From NCBI GenBank assembly GCA_007129985.1, contig SKUL01000344.1, positions 1 through 25,729 on the forward strand: a stretch of 25,729 bases of DNA. The letters run 5' to 3'. Made by a program: the position numbers and the translations under genes. Below are positions 1 to 8,235 of this stretch, one piece after another. This DNA is from Flavobacteriales bacterium. Its GTDB lineage: Bacteria > Bacteroidota > Bacteroidia > Flavobacteriales_D > SKUL01. Under the pieces are notes generated by a model, which worked only from the letters and a program-made list of their open reading frames with translations, searched no databases and was not told the origin of the DNA. How positions within the stretch are numbered: the first letter of the stretch is position 1; every line of letters starts with the position of its first letter.

Positions 1-1145
1 GGCAAAAGAGCATCCAGTGCGATTTTCATTTGGTTCACTTCACGCGGGGTAATCTTGCCCACCGCCACACGGGAAATCATTCTTTCCAGATCGCCCACTT
101 TTGAAAGTTCGCGGGCAGCAATCTTCCGGGCTTCTTCATTTTTGACAAAGTACTTCACCACGTCGTGCCGCGCTTCAATGGCACTGCGGTTGCGAAGGGG
201 TAAAACCATCCAACGCTTCATTTGCCGCGACCCCATGGGTGAAACCGTTTGATCGAGAACGCTCAAAAGGGTGCGCGCATTTTCGTTGGGCGAAAATACC
301 AGCTCAAGGTTGCGCACGGTAAATGCATCCAGCCAAACGTACTGCGATTCCTCAATTCGTTTGATGCCTGTAATGTGACCAAGCCGGTCGTTTCGGGTTT
401 CACCAACGTAATGCAAGGTGGCACCTGCAGCCGCCACCGCCTCATTGAAATCTTCTATTCCAAAACCTTTCAGCGTTTTGGTTTCGAAGTGGCGTATCAG
501 CCTTTCGTAGCCAAAATCACGATGAAAAGCCCAGTCTTCGAGCTGGTAGGTGTAATAGCGATTGCCAAAAATCTCCTGATAGCGGTTGTTATGTTGCTTT
601 TGATAGAGAACTTCCTTGGGTTCAAAGCTCTGCACAAGTTTTTCAATCTCGGCCTGCGAACCCTCAGAAACCAGCATTTCGCCGGTGGAGATATCCAGAA
701 ATGCCACACCCATTCGCTCCTTCCCGAAGTGAATGGCCGCCAGAAAGTTATTAGACCGATGATCTAGGGTTTTCTCGTTGAATGACACCCCTGGGGTGAC
801 CAGCTCTGTTACATCGCGTTTGACGATGGTTTTGGTGAGCTTTGGGTCTTCAACCTGATCGCAGATGGCTACGCGGTAACCGGCTCGCACCAGTTTGGGC
901 AAATACGTTTCGAGTGAATGATGCGGAAAACCGGCCAGTTCAATGTGGGCTGCGGCTCCGTTTTTTCGTTGGGTTTGCACGATGCCGAGTACGCGCGACG
1001 CAGTTACAGCGTCCTGCCCAAAGGTTTCGTAGAAATCACCCACGCGAAAGAGGAGTATCGCATCCGGGTATTTAGCTTTGAAACTATTGTATTGCTTCAT
1101 CAGGGGTGTTTCACCCCCATCTTGTTTCTTGTTCCGTCCCGCCAT
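1..1145 (-). CDS. mutS: DNA mismatch repair protein MutS, N-terminal part (runs off left edge)
   Basis: MutS recognises base mismatches and small loops and recruits MutL. The minus-strand frame is open from an ATG at 1145 down to base 1, about 381 codons, so less than half of the usual ~870-residue protein is here. The mismatch-recognition domain is plain: the Phe-Tyr-Glu motif (F38, E40, in GDFYETFG) supplies the Phe that stacks on the mismatch. The connector domain follows (VAICDQVEDP, then VTPGVSF), and the part at the edge (NARTLLSVLDQT, GSRQMKRW) is the start of the lever/core domain. The ATPase domain lies outside the window. Another ATG at 1152 is in a different frame. The gene is divergent from the RNA methyltransferase at 1222. 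A TATTTTTA box lies upstream, but I see no good -33 partner. Confidence 0.95.
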   Translation of the reverse strand, partial: MAGRNKKQDGGETPLMKQYNSFKAKYPDAILLFRVGDFYETFGQDAVTASRVLGIVQTQRKNGAAAHIELAGFPHHSLETYLPKLVRAGYRVAICDQVEDPKLTKTIVKRDVTELVTPGVSFNEKTLDHRSNNFLAAIHFGKERMGVAFLDISTGEMLVSEGSQAEIEKLVQSFEPKEVLYQKQHNNRYQEIFGNRYYTYQLEDWAFHRDFGYERLIRHFETKTLKGFGIEDFNEAVAAAGATLHYVGETRNDRLGHITGIKRIEESQYVWLDAFTVRNLELVFSPNENARTLLSVLDQTVSPMGSRQMKRWMVLPLRNRSAIEARHDVVKYFVKNEEARKIAARELSKVGDLERMISRVAVGKITPREVNQMKIALDALL

Positions 1146-1221
1146 CTTGCATGAATTCAAAATAAAAATAGGATTACTCTCGCGGGATACAGAACTTTGA
1201 CCCCACATTTTTTCACATTTT

Positions 1222-1767
1222 ATGAACACCAAGCTCAGTTTGGAGCAGCTTAACCGACCTGATCCGGAGACTTTCAGTAAGATGGAGAAGCTTCCGGTGG
1301 TGGTCATTTTGGAGAACATCCGCAGCAGAAGCAACATAGGCTCCGTTTTTCGGAGTGCCGATGCCTTTCTGGTGAAGGAAATCATCCTTTGCGGCTACAC
1401 CTCTTGTCCTCCCCATCGCGATATCCAGAAAACCGCACTCGGCGCCACCGAAACGGTGACTTGGAGACATGAAGAAGATACCCAACAAGCCGTTGCTGCA
1501 TTGCGCAATCAGAATTATGAAGTATGGGCAGTAGAGCAGAGTTCCCAAAGTGTTGAGCTCAGTACCTTCAATCCAAACCCAAGCAAGCCGCTTGCGCTGA
1601 TTTTCGGAAATGAGGTTGACGGGGTGCAGCAAAATACGATTGACCTTTGCGACGGATGTATTGAAATTGCCCAGTCGGGAACCAAGCATTCTTTGAATGT
1701 TGCAGTGTGCGGAGGGATTGTTCTATATGAAATTTACCGCAAGTCTACACGCAACCATCAGTATTAA
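1222..1767 (+). CDS. SpoU/TrmH-family RNA 2'-O-methyltransferase
   Basis: Predicted S-adenosylmethionine-dependent 2'-O-ribose methyltransferase of the SPOUT class, acting on tRNA or rRNA; the exact target cannot be read from sequence. The 181 residues carry all three SpoU motifs. Motif 1 is N-x-G-S-V-F-R-S-A-D around residues 38-47, with the likely catalytic Arg at R44. Motif 2 is ALIFGNEVDGV around 125-135. Motif 3 is the SLNVAVCGG segment around 157-165, which forms the trefoil-knot SAM site. There is no N-terminal substrate-binding extension, so this is a minimal single-domain member. It starts at ATG 1222, 76 bases from the divergent mutS start. I see no clear terminator before the next gene. 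Confidence 0.88.
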   Translation: MNTKLSLEQLNRPDPETFSKMEKLPVVVILENIRSRSNIGSVFRSADAFLVKEIILCGYTSCPPHRDIQKTALGATETVTWRHEEDTQQAVAALRNQNYEVWAVEQSSQSVELSTFNPNPSKPLALIFGNEVDGVQQNTIDLCDGCIEIAQSGTKHSLNVAVCGGIVLYEIYRKSTRNHQY

Positions 1768-1791
1768 GCTTCGTTTAAATGGTGCGTGAGA

Positions 1792-1821
1792 TTTGGATTA
1801 TTGGGGTTATTTGTATCTTTA
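1792..1821 (+). promoter_or_regulatory. Bacteroidota-type promoter of the PorG-like gene
   Basis: TTTG at 1792-1795 and TATCTTTA at 1814-1821 are 18 bases apart, matching the Bacteroidota -33/-7 consensus with one mismatch in the last base of the -7 box. The expected transcription start lies a few bases further on, giving a leader of about 40 bases to the ATG at 1865. This argues against the in-frame TTG at 1793, which sits inside the -33 box, being the start codon. Confidence 0.6.
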
Positions 1822-1864
1822 CACTCAGACCAGACTCATCAACCTATTGTTGACACCGTTTAGA

Positions 1865-2857
1865 ATGCCATCGAAATCTCAGTTAATCACTGCTCTGGCA
1901 GTTTTCGCTAGTATCTTTCTCTCACTCGAAGGGGTGAAAGCGCAGTACTACCAGCACCAAAATTATTGGAAGCTCGAACGACACGAATTGGCGTTTGGCG
2001 TTGGTGCAATCAACTTTTTGGGCGAGCTGGGTGGTCGTGATGCCATTGGAAGTCCGTTCTTGATTGACACTGAACTCTCGATGTTCAGACCGGCGTTTCA
2101 CATTGATTATAGATACCGGATTGCTCGCAGAATTGTTCTTAAGGCTGGTTTCCACTATGGTATAATTGCAGGAAACGATGCTTTAACCAACGAACCATAC
2201 CGTCGTCACAGAAATATTCACTTTAAGTCTAATATCTACGAGTTTTCTGTCAAAGGGGAGTTCACAATCTACGAAATTCAACCGGGTTCCAGATATAAGT
2301 TACTCGGGGTGAAAACCAGACCTCGGGGAGGTGTTTTCTACGGATTTGTAGGTGTGGGTATCACTCACTTCAACCCAAAGTCCAATTACAATGGAGAATG
2401 GGTAACCTTAAGACCGTTAGGAACTGAAGGCCAAAACTTTGATGATGGCCCAGACCCATATTCACTTTGGACCCCTGTGTTTCCTTTGGGTTTTGGATAC
2501 CGAACCTATCTCACCAACCAGTTGAGTTTGGGAATAGAAATCTCGCACCGTATTACCATGACGGATTACCTGGATGACACAAGCACGAACTACTACGACA
2601 ATGCTGCGATCCTCGCGCAGGATGGTCCTATGGCAGCTCATTTTGCCAACCCCAGCGCACCTGTAAACCTCCCGGGTTCTGACGGACCTGTAAATCTCAA
2701 CTCTACCGGAACAGGTATGCAACGCGGTAATCCAGACAATAACGACAGCTACTTTTTTGTAATGGTGACCCTTACTCACAAGTTTACACCAGTGCGACAA
2801 AAGCACCGTGGAAAAATACGCGTTACGCGTAAGCGCGGCGGGAAAGTTATCTTCTAG
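1865..2857 (+). CDS. PorG-like (DUF6089-type) outer-membrane beta-barrel protein
   Basis: Likely an outer-membrane protein of the family that contains PorG, a component associated with the type IX secretion machinery. From ATG 1865 it is 330 residues, with a signal peptide ending near VKAQ (residues 22-25). The mature part opens with HELAFGVGAINFLGELG, the typical first strand and turn of this family (compare H/E-x-G-x-x-x-G-x-x-N-Y-x-G-D-x-G). Many alternating strand segments follow, with an N-I-H-F-K-S-x-I-Y-E-F motif and a basic C-terminus (KIRVTRKRGGK). The true start is set by the promoter at 1792-1821; the longer reading from TTG 1793 would place codons inside that promoter. The gene stands alone with its own terminator. 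A T9SS cargo protein at the right edge fits such a machinery being present. The family is fairly sure; the role as PorG proper is inference. Confidence 0.7.
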   Translation: MPSKSQLITALAVFASIFLSLEGVKAQYYQHQNYWKLERHELAFGVGAINFLGELGGRDAIGSPFLIDTELSMFRPAFHIDYRYRIARRIVLKAGFHYGIIAGNDALTNEPYRRHRNIHFKSNIYEFSVKGEFTIYEIQPGSRYKLLGVKTRPRGGVFYGFVGVGITHFNPKSNYNGEWVTLRPLGTEGQNFDDGPDPYSLWTPVFPLGFGYRTYLTNQLSLGIEISHRITMTDYLDDTSTNYYDNAAILAQDGPMAAHFANPSAPVNLPGSDGPVNLNSTGTGMQRGNPDNNDSYFFVMVTLTHKFTPVRQKHRGKIRVTRKRGGKVIF

Positions 2858-2890
2858 CGGAAGGGATTACTTCATGAGGAACTTATTGAG

Positions 2891-2915
2891 GAGGGCATTA
2901 TGGCCCTCTTTTTTT
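2891..2915 (+). terminator. Rho-independent terminator after the PorG-like gene
   Basis: GAGGGC (2891-2896) pairs with GCCCTC (2903-2908) across a six-base loop and is followed by seven T (2909-2915). It begins 33 bases after the stop codon at 2857. Confidence 0.88.
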
Positions 2916-3264
2916 ATCCGCAGATTTTTAGGCATTAATAGTGAAGCCGCGACACCTTTCTTCCTACTCCCCTAGCACATCCAACCCTTCGTGCCAAGTA
3001 ATGAGTCGCCTAGACAATCACCCTTGGATCTGAAAATTTTCGCAGTACTTTTGGTTTGCCCGGAATAGTGAAGACGATATCTCGAACTTCTTTGAATGCA
3101 TTCCTGCGTCTGAGACAAAAGTTCATCAATCAAAGTCATGTAGAAAAAAAGAATGCGACAACCCTTGCCCGCTTACAGTTAACGTCGCACATCACCAAAT
3201 CCAGTATTGTGTTATATGGCCAATGCACAAACAATCCAGGAGCCTCAGCACTAATCCATACACC
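2916..3264. other. Intergenic stretch with no recognisable gene
   Basis: About 350 bases between two converging terminators. Neither strand has a convincing reading frame. The one longer frame on the plus strand needs a TTG start and runs straight through the terminator hairpin and into the neighbouring gene. The only structure I find is an imperfect inverted repeat, TGCGAC at 3154-3159 with GTCGCA at 3184-3189, extended by AAC/GTT with a three-base bulge. No transposase remnant or tRNA was recognised. Confidence 0.55.
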
Positions 3265-3294
3265 AAAAAAAATCCCCGGCCACAATGACCGGGG
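3265..3294 (-). terminator. Rho-independent terminator of the TPR lipoprotein gene
   Basis: Read on the minus strand, CCCCGG (3294-3289) pairs with CCGGGG (3279-3274), extendable to about nine pairs through a G-U pair, and one A plus eight T follow (3272-3265). It lies 28 bases beyond the stop codon of the gene ending at 3322. Confidence 0.9.
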
Positions 3295-3321
3295 ACTCAA
3301 AATTTTTTCAGCTAAACCGAC

Positions 3322-5022
3322 TTACTTGGTAGCGTCGCGGTAATCTCTGAATTCAAGATCTTTTGAAGCTTTGTCACGCAATGAACCATCCTGGGCATAG
3401 GCAGCCTGTAAGCTGCTCTTCACTAGGTTTCCATCAGCCAAACGAGCACCGATGATTGCCATCAGGTACTGCCCCATGGCAGTATCTTTTTCAGGCGCAG
3501 CCTCAAGGGTTGTTTTTGCTCCCTGTGCGTTTCCATTCAACATTTTAGCGAGGGCGGCATTGAAGCTGTTTTCACTGCCCATGTTGCCAATGGCACTTTG
3601 GTAGTCGCCATTCTGAATGTTAATCAGTCCCATGTTGTATGAAACTTCAGGACCCGCAGCAGTAGCATTTTGGAAGTGCTCCATTGCCTTCTTACGATCA
3701 CCTTTCAAACGGGCGATTACGCCGAGGTTGTTGGTAGCAAATGGGTTTTGCTGGATCTCATTCGACTTGATGAACTGCGCCTCTGCTTCGTTCATTTTGT
3801 TCTGAAGCATGTAAATGTAACCTACGTTATTAGCACCACGGTAATCGTTGGTGTGGTGCTGTTCGCAAGCCTGGTAGAACTGCAGTTGCTCGTTGATATC
3901 GTCAATCAGAGTAGCAGCAAAAAGCATCTCTTCAACATTGAGTTCAGCCGGAGCGGTGCGAGCCAGGTTGAGAAGCTCCTCGTCGGTTTTTCCAGTGATC
4001 TCGTACACCAATGTCATTTGCGAGCGACGCAAATCCGGAAGAATCTTGTCGGCAATAACTTTGTAGGTTGCAGCGAGGTTTCGAATCTCCTTTTCGCGCT
4101 TGGTTACGTCATCATACATATTCAGAATACGAAGAATCAAATCTTTGTCGGGAATGTTACTCGCTTCCATAGCTTTCTGGAATCCCTTCCAATCTTCACC
4201 TTTTCCGCGAAGATTGAAGAAGCTCTCAGCAGCCTCAAGCTTGCGTCGCTTCATTTCTTGTTCCACTACCCGACTGGCTGATTTAGCCCGGTCGTCGGCG
4301 AGGTTCTCGTTGAATGAAATTTCTCCTTCGGGAGATGCATAGGCATCAATGTTCAGAGCTGTTGCTGCTTTCAAAGGATCATCAGCGATGTCCTTTATCA
4401 AAGCCATCATGGCCTTCACATCATCCTCGCGCAACTCAGAGCCTCGCACGTGTGACGAATTCACCAGATAGTTAATCTGAGCGTACAAATCGTGCTGGGT
4501 AATGCGTTGAAACTTGTCTTTGCCAAGCAACACTTTGTCGTCGGAAAGCATGAGAAATGGTGTAGTACGAACACCATCCGCAATCTTTACCGGATCAAAA
4601 TCCCGGGACTTGTTGCCCATGATCCCCTTGAAGTTAATCATAACCTCTGACACCTCCATATCAGGAGTGTAAGCCACCTTATCTGAGTAAGTGTAGTTTT
4701 TGCCGTTGTCGTAAGGCACCACTATACCGTTACCGGGAGCATTTTCGCCCTGGTACATCACCATTTTATATTCGGTCTGACCCGCAGCGTAAGTTAAAGT
4801 CGGGGTCATCTCCATCATCGCTTTCTTGTGGAAGTACTTACCGGGAAACTTACCGGATATGTTCAGCTCAACGCTGTCACCTCGCACAATAAGAGGCTCA
4901 GGATCTACATTGTAGGTAATGTCATTGGCATATTTAGCCATTTTACCCAGACCACCGCAAGCAGTAAGGAGCAGAGATGCTGCAGCTACCGAAAACAGGC
5001 CTTTGTAGTGTCGCAGTTTCAT
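3322..5022 (-). CDS. Lipoprotein with OmpA-like segment and TPR repeats, function unknown
   Basis: A 566-residue predicted lipoprotein. The signal peptide ends in the lipobox LLTAC, with C22 as the acylated residue. Residues after Cys are Gly-Gly-Leu-Gly, not the acidic pattern that often marks surface export in this phylum, so a periplasm-facing position is as likely. Residues about 30-150 look like beta-rich repeat material. About 180-260 resembles an OmpA C-terminal (peptidoglycan-associated) domain: an INYLVNSS strand, then IDAYASPEG with N-x-x-L-x-x-x-R-A at about 224-246. Residues 397-510 hold TPR-like helical pairs (NNVGYIYMLQNKMNEAEAQF; TNNLGVIARLKGDRKKAMEH). The start is ATG 5022; an upstream in-frame TTG at 5091 falls in the -33 promoter box. 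The gene follows folK-dNK but has its own promoter and terminator. Proposed role: periplasmic scaffold tying envelope proteins to peptidoglycan (inference). Confidence 0.75.
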   Translation of the reverse strand: MKLRHYKGLFSVAAASLLLTACGGLGKMAKYANDITYNVDPEPLIVRGDSVELNISGKFPGKYFHKKAMMEMTPTLTYAAGQTEYKMVMYQGENAPGNGIVVPYDNGKNYTYSDKVAYTPDMEVSEVMINFKGIMGNKSRDFDPVKIADGVRTTPFLMLSDDKVLLGKDKFQRITQHDLYAQINYLVNSSHVRGSELREDDVKAMMALIKDIADDPLKAATALNIDAYASPEGEISFNENLADDRAKSASRVVEQEMKRRKLEAAESFFNLRGKGEDWKGFQKAMEASNIPDKDLILRILNMYDDVTKREKEIRNLAATYKVIADKILPDLRRSQMTLVYEITGKTDEELLNLARTAPAELNVEEMLFAATLIDDINEQLQFYQACEQHHTNDYRGANNVGYIYMLQNKMNEAEAQFIKSNEIQQNPFATNNLGVIARLKGDRKKAMEHFQNATAAGPEVSYNMGLINIQNGDYQSAIGNMGSENSFNAALAKMLNGNAQGAKTTLEAAPEKDTAMGQYLMAIIGARLADGNLVKSSLQAAYAQDGSLRDKASKDLEFRDYRDATK

Positions 5023-5059
5023 TCGTAGTTGTTTTGATTTGTGTATTATTAGACAGGTG

Positions 5060-5091
5060 CAAGTATAGGTATTGTTTTTCAATTCTGACAA
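5060..5091 (-). promoter_or_regulatory. Promoter of the TPR lipoprotein gene
   Basis: On the minus strand TTG (5091-5089) is followed after 21 bases by TATACTTG (5067-5060), one mismatch from TAnnTTTG. The leader to ATG 5022 would be about 35 bases. Confidence 0.5.
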
Positions 5092-5117
5092 GTCGTTACC
5101 AGAGTTTTCTCACCATG

Positions 5118-5756
5118 TTAAGAACCTTTAATAACCGCAGTGTGAAATCCCTGCTCGTAGTTTCGGCCCGTCAAATCCAAAACTGATTCATAAACAGAGA
5201 TATCATCCACAAAATCTGCATCTTTCATATCAATCACCAACGAAGTGAGCCCGGGCTGCTGACGGATAAACTGCAGGTACCTTTCCTGCACACGTTGTAG
5301 ATAATCGGCGGTGATTTGCTGCTCATAGGGCCTCCCCCTCTTCTTTATCTGGTCCAACGAGCGCTCCACATCCAGATACAGATACACCAAAAGGTCGGGT
5401 TTGGGCAGTGTTTCGAACATAATATGGAACAGACGGGAGAAAAGATCGTACTCGTCATCTCTGAGATTGGTAGCCGAAAAAATCAGGGATTTACCCATGA
5501 AATAATCCGAAACCGTGAGCTGGTGAAACAGACTCGGGTTGCTAAGCCGCTGACGCAACTGATGATAGCGGTCGGCCAGAAAGTACAATTCAACAGCAAA
5601 AGCATGGCGCTCAGGATTCTCGTAAAACTGCGGCAAAAAAGGGTTGTCTTCAAACTCTTCCAACAACAGCTCGGCATCCCAATGTGATGCCAGCATACGG
5701 GCCAGCGTAGTTTTTCCTGCACCAATGTTGCCCTCAATCGCTACGTACCTCCTCAT
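5118..5756 (-). CDS. Deoxynucleoside kinase (dAK/dGK type)
   Basis: Phosphorylates deoxynucleosides using ATP, the first step of deoxynucleotide salvage in the cytoplasm. The 212 residues fit the family. The P-loop is GNIGAGKTT at residues 9-17. LLEEFEDNPFL (about 31-41) carries the Glu that acts as base near the 5'-OH. DRYHQLRQ and the DYFMGKSLIF segment match the substrate-binding helices, and the KKRGRPYE region is the LID with its Arg residues. Whether it prefers deoxyadenosine or deoxyguanosine cannot be decided from sequence. The gene overlaps the folK stop codon by four bases (ATGA), so the two are almost certainly co-transcribed and translationally coupled. This pairing occurs in other Bacteroidota. 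The stop is TAA at 5118-5120. No clear terminator follows. Confidence 0.88.
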   Translation of the reverse strand: MRRYVAIEGNIGAGKTTLARMLASHWDAELLLEEFEDNPFLPQFYENPERHAFAVELYFLADRYHQLRQRLSNPSLFHQLTVSDYFMGKSLIFSATNLRDDEYDLFSRLFHIMFETLPKPDLLVYLYLDVERSLDQIKKRGRPYEQQITADYLQRVQERYLQFIRQQPGLTSLVIDMKDADFVDDISVYESVLDLTGRNYEQGFHTAVIKGS

Positions 5757-6238
5757 TGCAAGCGTATCATGTCTGAAGGTACGCTTTGCAACCCCGCCAA
5801 TTCACCAATGGTTGCACCATTTAAGGGATGTCGCCAATCAGCCACAATTTCGGAGGCCGGAATGAGCACAAATGCCCGCTCGTGAAAACGGGGGTGCGGC
5901 AATTGAAGCGATTCAGTTTCAATAATCGTATCACCCGCCATCAGAATGTCAATATCTATGGTTCGCGAAGCGTATCTCTCGCCCTCTACCCTTTTTCTGC
6001 CCAGCTCAATTTCAATGGCCAGCAGTTCTCCAAGCAACTTGTGTGGCTCCAACTCAGCTTCGAGCAGTAGTACCTGATTGTAAAACGGCATTTCAGCCAA
6101 AAAACCCCAGGGCGGAGTTTGATAAACTCCGGAGGATTTCAATACACAACCGCAACGATAGCCAATGCGCAGCATAGCCTCTGAGAGATTTTGCTTCCTT
6201 TTGCCCATGTTGGAACCCAATGAAAGAAGGTACTGCAT
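5753..6238 (-). CDS. folK: HPPK, 6-hydroxymethyl-dihydropterin pyrophosphokinase
   Basis: Transfers pyrophosphate from ATP to 6-hydroxymethyl-7,8-dihydropterin, an early step of folate synthesis. From ATG 6238 the protein is 161 residues, the usual length. Signature parts are YLLSLGSNMGKRKQNL at the N-terminus, YQTPPWG and FYNQV (substrate strands), RYASRTIDIDIL (the Asp pair binding two Mg ions) and LPHPRFHERAFVL (the HPPK signature). The frame is open upstream to 6331, but the extra 31 residues are not family-like, and a perfect TAATTTTG -7 box at 6254-6247 lies inside them. I therefore start at 6238. The stop overlaps the start of the deoxynucleoside kinase. The box is so close to the ATG that the mRNA may have almost no leader. 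Confidence 0.93.
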   Translation of the reverse strand: MQYLLSLGSNMGKRKQNLSEAMLRIGYRCGCVLKSSGVYQTPPWGFLAEMPFYNQVLLLEAELEPHKLLGELLAIEIELGRKRVEGERYASRTIDIDILMAGDTIIETESLQLPHPRFHERAFVLIPASEIVADWRHPLNGATIGELAGLQSVPSDMIRLQ

Positions 6239-6246
6239 AGTAGGTA

Positions 6247-6254
6247 CAAAATTA
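6247..6254 (-). promoter_or_regulatory. -7 box (TAATTTTG) just upstream of folK
   Basis: A perfect match to TAnnTTTG on the minus strand ending nine bases before the folK ATG at 6238. No clear TTG is found at the expected distance upstream, so this is only half a promoter. Confidence 0.35.
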
Positions 6255-6332
6255 ACCATTCTCCATGGTCGCCATTTAACCCCGCTCCTGTCCTTTGGTG
6301 TAAATTGCGAGGGTGGATGATTGCAACACACC

Positions 6333-6340
6333 TATTTTTG
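6333..6340 (+). promoter_or_regulatory. -7 box (TATTTTTG) of sppA
   Basis: A perfect TAnnTTTG match on the plus strand, about 50 bases upstream of the sppA ATG. The nearest usable TTG (6305-6307) is 25 bases away, slightly beyond the usual spacing. Confidence 0.45.
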
Positions 6341-6391
6341 GGCAACTAATCCCTCATCCGCATAAGCGTTAAGAAACCTAATTATATCATC

Positions 6392-8212
6392 ATGAAGCAG
6401 TTTTTCAAATTTATGTTCGCCTCAATGCTCGGATTTATCATCTCGGGTGTTGTACTCATTTTCATTTTTGTGGCCGTACTTATTGGTGCCATATCGAGCT
6501 CGTTTGACACCAAGAGCTCCCGTACGGTGGAGGTGAAAGACAAAACCGTGCTGCACATCACCATGGATCAAAACATCGTTGACCGAGGCCGGGATCAGGA
6601 TTTCGACTTCAGCTTTCCGGGTTTTGAAACCCGAGGAAGGTTGGGTTTGAACCAGGTACTGCGAAACCTCGAAAAAGCATCTAAGGACGACAAAGTATCA
6701 GGTATTTTTCTGGACTTCAGTAACGTATCCATGGGTATGTCGAGCTTGGATGAGATCCGTCAGGCATTGATTGATTTTCGCGAAAGCGGAAAGTGGATTG
6801 TGAGTTACTCCGAAACCTACACCTTGATGTCGTATTATTTGGCATCTGTCTCAGACGAAATCTACATTTACCCCGAGGGAATGCTTGATTTCAGGGGACT
6901 GCAGAGTGAAATAATGTTTCTGAAAGGGATGCTCGAAAAACTGGATATTGAGCCTCAAATTATTCGCGGGCCCGATAACAAGTACAAAAGTGCAGTTGAG
7001 CCGTTTTTCCTGGACAAGATGAGCGATTCAAACAGGGAACAAATTCAGGAACTTATAGATTCTGCATGGGATCACATTCGTGGAAGCATCGCTGCATCGC
7101 GTGGATTATCGTCAGACGAACTCAACACCATTGCCGATGGCATGCTGATTCGCGAAGCATCAGACGCAGTAAAATATGGTCTGGCAGACCGCACCATTTA
7201 CAAAGACGAATTGCTCGCATTGATTCGCGAAAAGGTTGAAATCGAGAAGAAAGAAGACATTGAGTTTCTCACCTTGCGTCGCTATTTCCGCTCACCTGAT
7301 CCTCAGAAAGCCGAAAAAATCAAGCGCTCACTGCTTGAGGGCAAAAAGAACAAAGTGGCCGTGGTGTATGCCTCAGGAGCCATCGAAGGCGGCGACGGCG
7401 ACCGTGAAACCATTGGCTCGGAACGCATTTCCAAAGCCATCCGTCAGGCACGATTGGATACCACTGTAAAAGCAATCGTACTTCGAGTGAATTCGCCCGG
7501 AGGAAGCGCGCTGGCATCAGACGTAATCTGGCGCGAAACCGTGCTCGCCAAAGCAGAAAAGCCCTTCGTTGTATCAATGGGAGACGTAGCCGCTTCGGGC
7601 GGGTACTACATTAGCTGCGCAGCCGACAAAATCTACGCCATGCCCAACACTATTACAGGCTCCATTGGTGTATTCGGCATGCTGCCCAACATGGAGAAGT
7701 TCTTCAACAATAAGCTGGGTATCACTTTTGATGGGGTTAAAACCAACCGCTTTGCGGACATGATGACCATTTCACGTGCTTTAGACAGCGAGGAAATGGC
7801 CATCATTGAAGAATCTGTAGTGAAAATCTATGACGATTTTAAGGACAAGGTAGCCGATGGCCGAAAAATGTCGCCCATAAAGGTTGAAGAAGTAGCCCGC
7901 GGACGCGTGTGGACCGGAACAGATGCACTTAGAATTGGTCTTGTGGATGAGCTGGGCGGACTTGACGCTGCCATTGCCGATGCCGCAGAGCGAGCGGGTC
8001 TTGGTGAAGACTACGATGTAAAAGGTTACCCGGAATTGAAAGACCCCTTTGAGGAATTTATGAAGGAACTCACAGGGCAGGCTGAAGTGTGGGCCGCCGG
8101 AGTTATTCTAGGCAACGACGCGCGTATGGCCAAACGTTTTAATCAGGCCCGCAAAATCCAAAAGCTCGAAGGAATTCAAATGCTGATGCCTTACGAGATT
8201 GAAGTGCGCTAG
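6392..8212 (+). CDS. sppA: Signal peptide peptidase SppA, long (67 kDa) type
   Basis: Membrane-anchored serine protease that degrades cleaved signal peptides and other short membrane-released peptides. The 606 residues match the long form with two tandem ClpP-fold halves. One membrane segment covers about residues 9-33. The N-terminal half supplies the catalytic Lys, K199 in NKYKSAVEPF; the C-terminal half supplies the nucleophile, S402 in GDVAASGGYYIS. RVNSPGGSALASD (about 365-377) and PNTITGSIGVFG are the other typical loops. This Ser/Lys dyad across two halves is what the E. coli enzyme has (S409/K209). It starts at ATG 6392, with a short N-terminus before the membrane helix. The gene has its own -7 box and a strong terminator, so it appears monocistronic; it is divergent from folK. 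Confidence 0.95.
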   Translation: MKQFFKFMFASMLGFIISGVVLIFIFVAVLIGAISSSFDTKSSRTVEVKDKTVLHITMDQNIVDRGRDQDFDFSFPGFETRGRLGLNQVLRNLEKASKDDKVSGIFLDFSNVSMGMSSLDEIRQALIDFRESGKWIVSYSETYTLMSYYLASVSDEIYIYPEGMLDFRGLQSEIMFLKGMLEKLDIEPQIIRGPDNKYKSAVEPFFLDKMSDSNREQIQELIDSAWDHIRGSIAASRGLSSDELNTIADGMLIREASDAVKYGLADRTIYKDELLALIREKVEIEKKEDIEFLTLRRYFRSPDPQKAEKIKRSLLEGKKNKVAVVYASGAIEGGDGDRETIGSERISKAIRQARLDTTVKAIVLRVNSPGGSALASDVIWRETVLAKAEKPFVVSMGDVAASGGYYISCAADKIYAMPNTITGSIGVFGMLPNMEKFFNNKLGITFDGVKTNRFADMMTISRALDSEEMAIIEESVVKIYDDFKDKVADGRKMSPIKVEEVARGRVWTGTDALRIGLVDELGGLDAAIADAAERAGLGEDYDVKGYPELKDPFEEFMKELTGQAEVWAAGVILGNDARMAKRFNQARKIQKLEGIQMLMPYEIEVR

Positions 8213-8235
8213 AGCCAAGAGATGAAATCGAAATG

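Noticed and set aside
249..767. 172-codon plus-strand frame
   Set aside because: It lies fully antisense to mutS, whose translation is unmistakable. The same holds for the other frames inside mutS.
1793..1864. N-terminal extension of the PorG-like protein from TTG 1793
   Set aside because: It overlaps the -33 and -7 boxes, and the signal peptide begins properly at ATG 1865.
3154..3189. Integron attC or insertion-sequence end
   Set aside because: The inverted repeat lacks the R'/R'' core sites of attC, no cassette or transposase is near, and no second copy is seen in the window.
3056..3343. 95-codon plus-strand frame in the intergenic stretch
   Set aside because: It needs a TTG start, has no family-like sequence, runs through a strong terminator hairpin and into the 3' end of the TPR lipoprotein gene on the other strand.
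6239..6331. 31-residue N-terminal extension of FolK
   Set aside because: HPPK proteins start directly at the LLSLGSN strand, and the extension contains a -7 promoter box.
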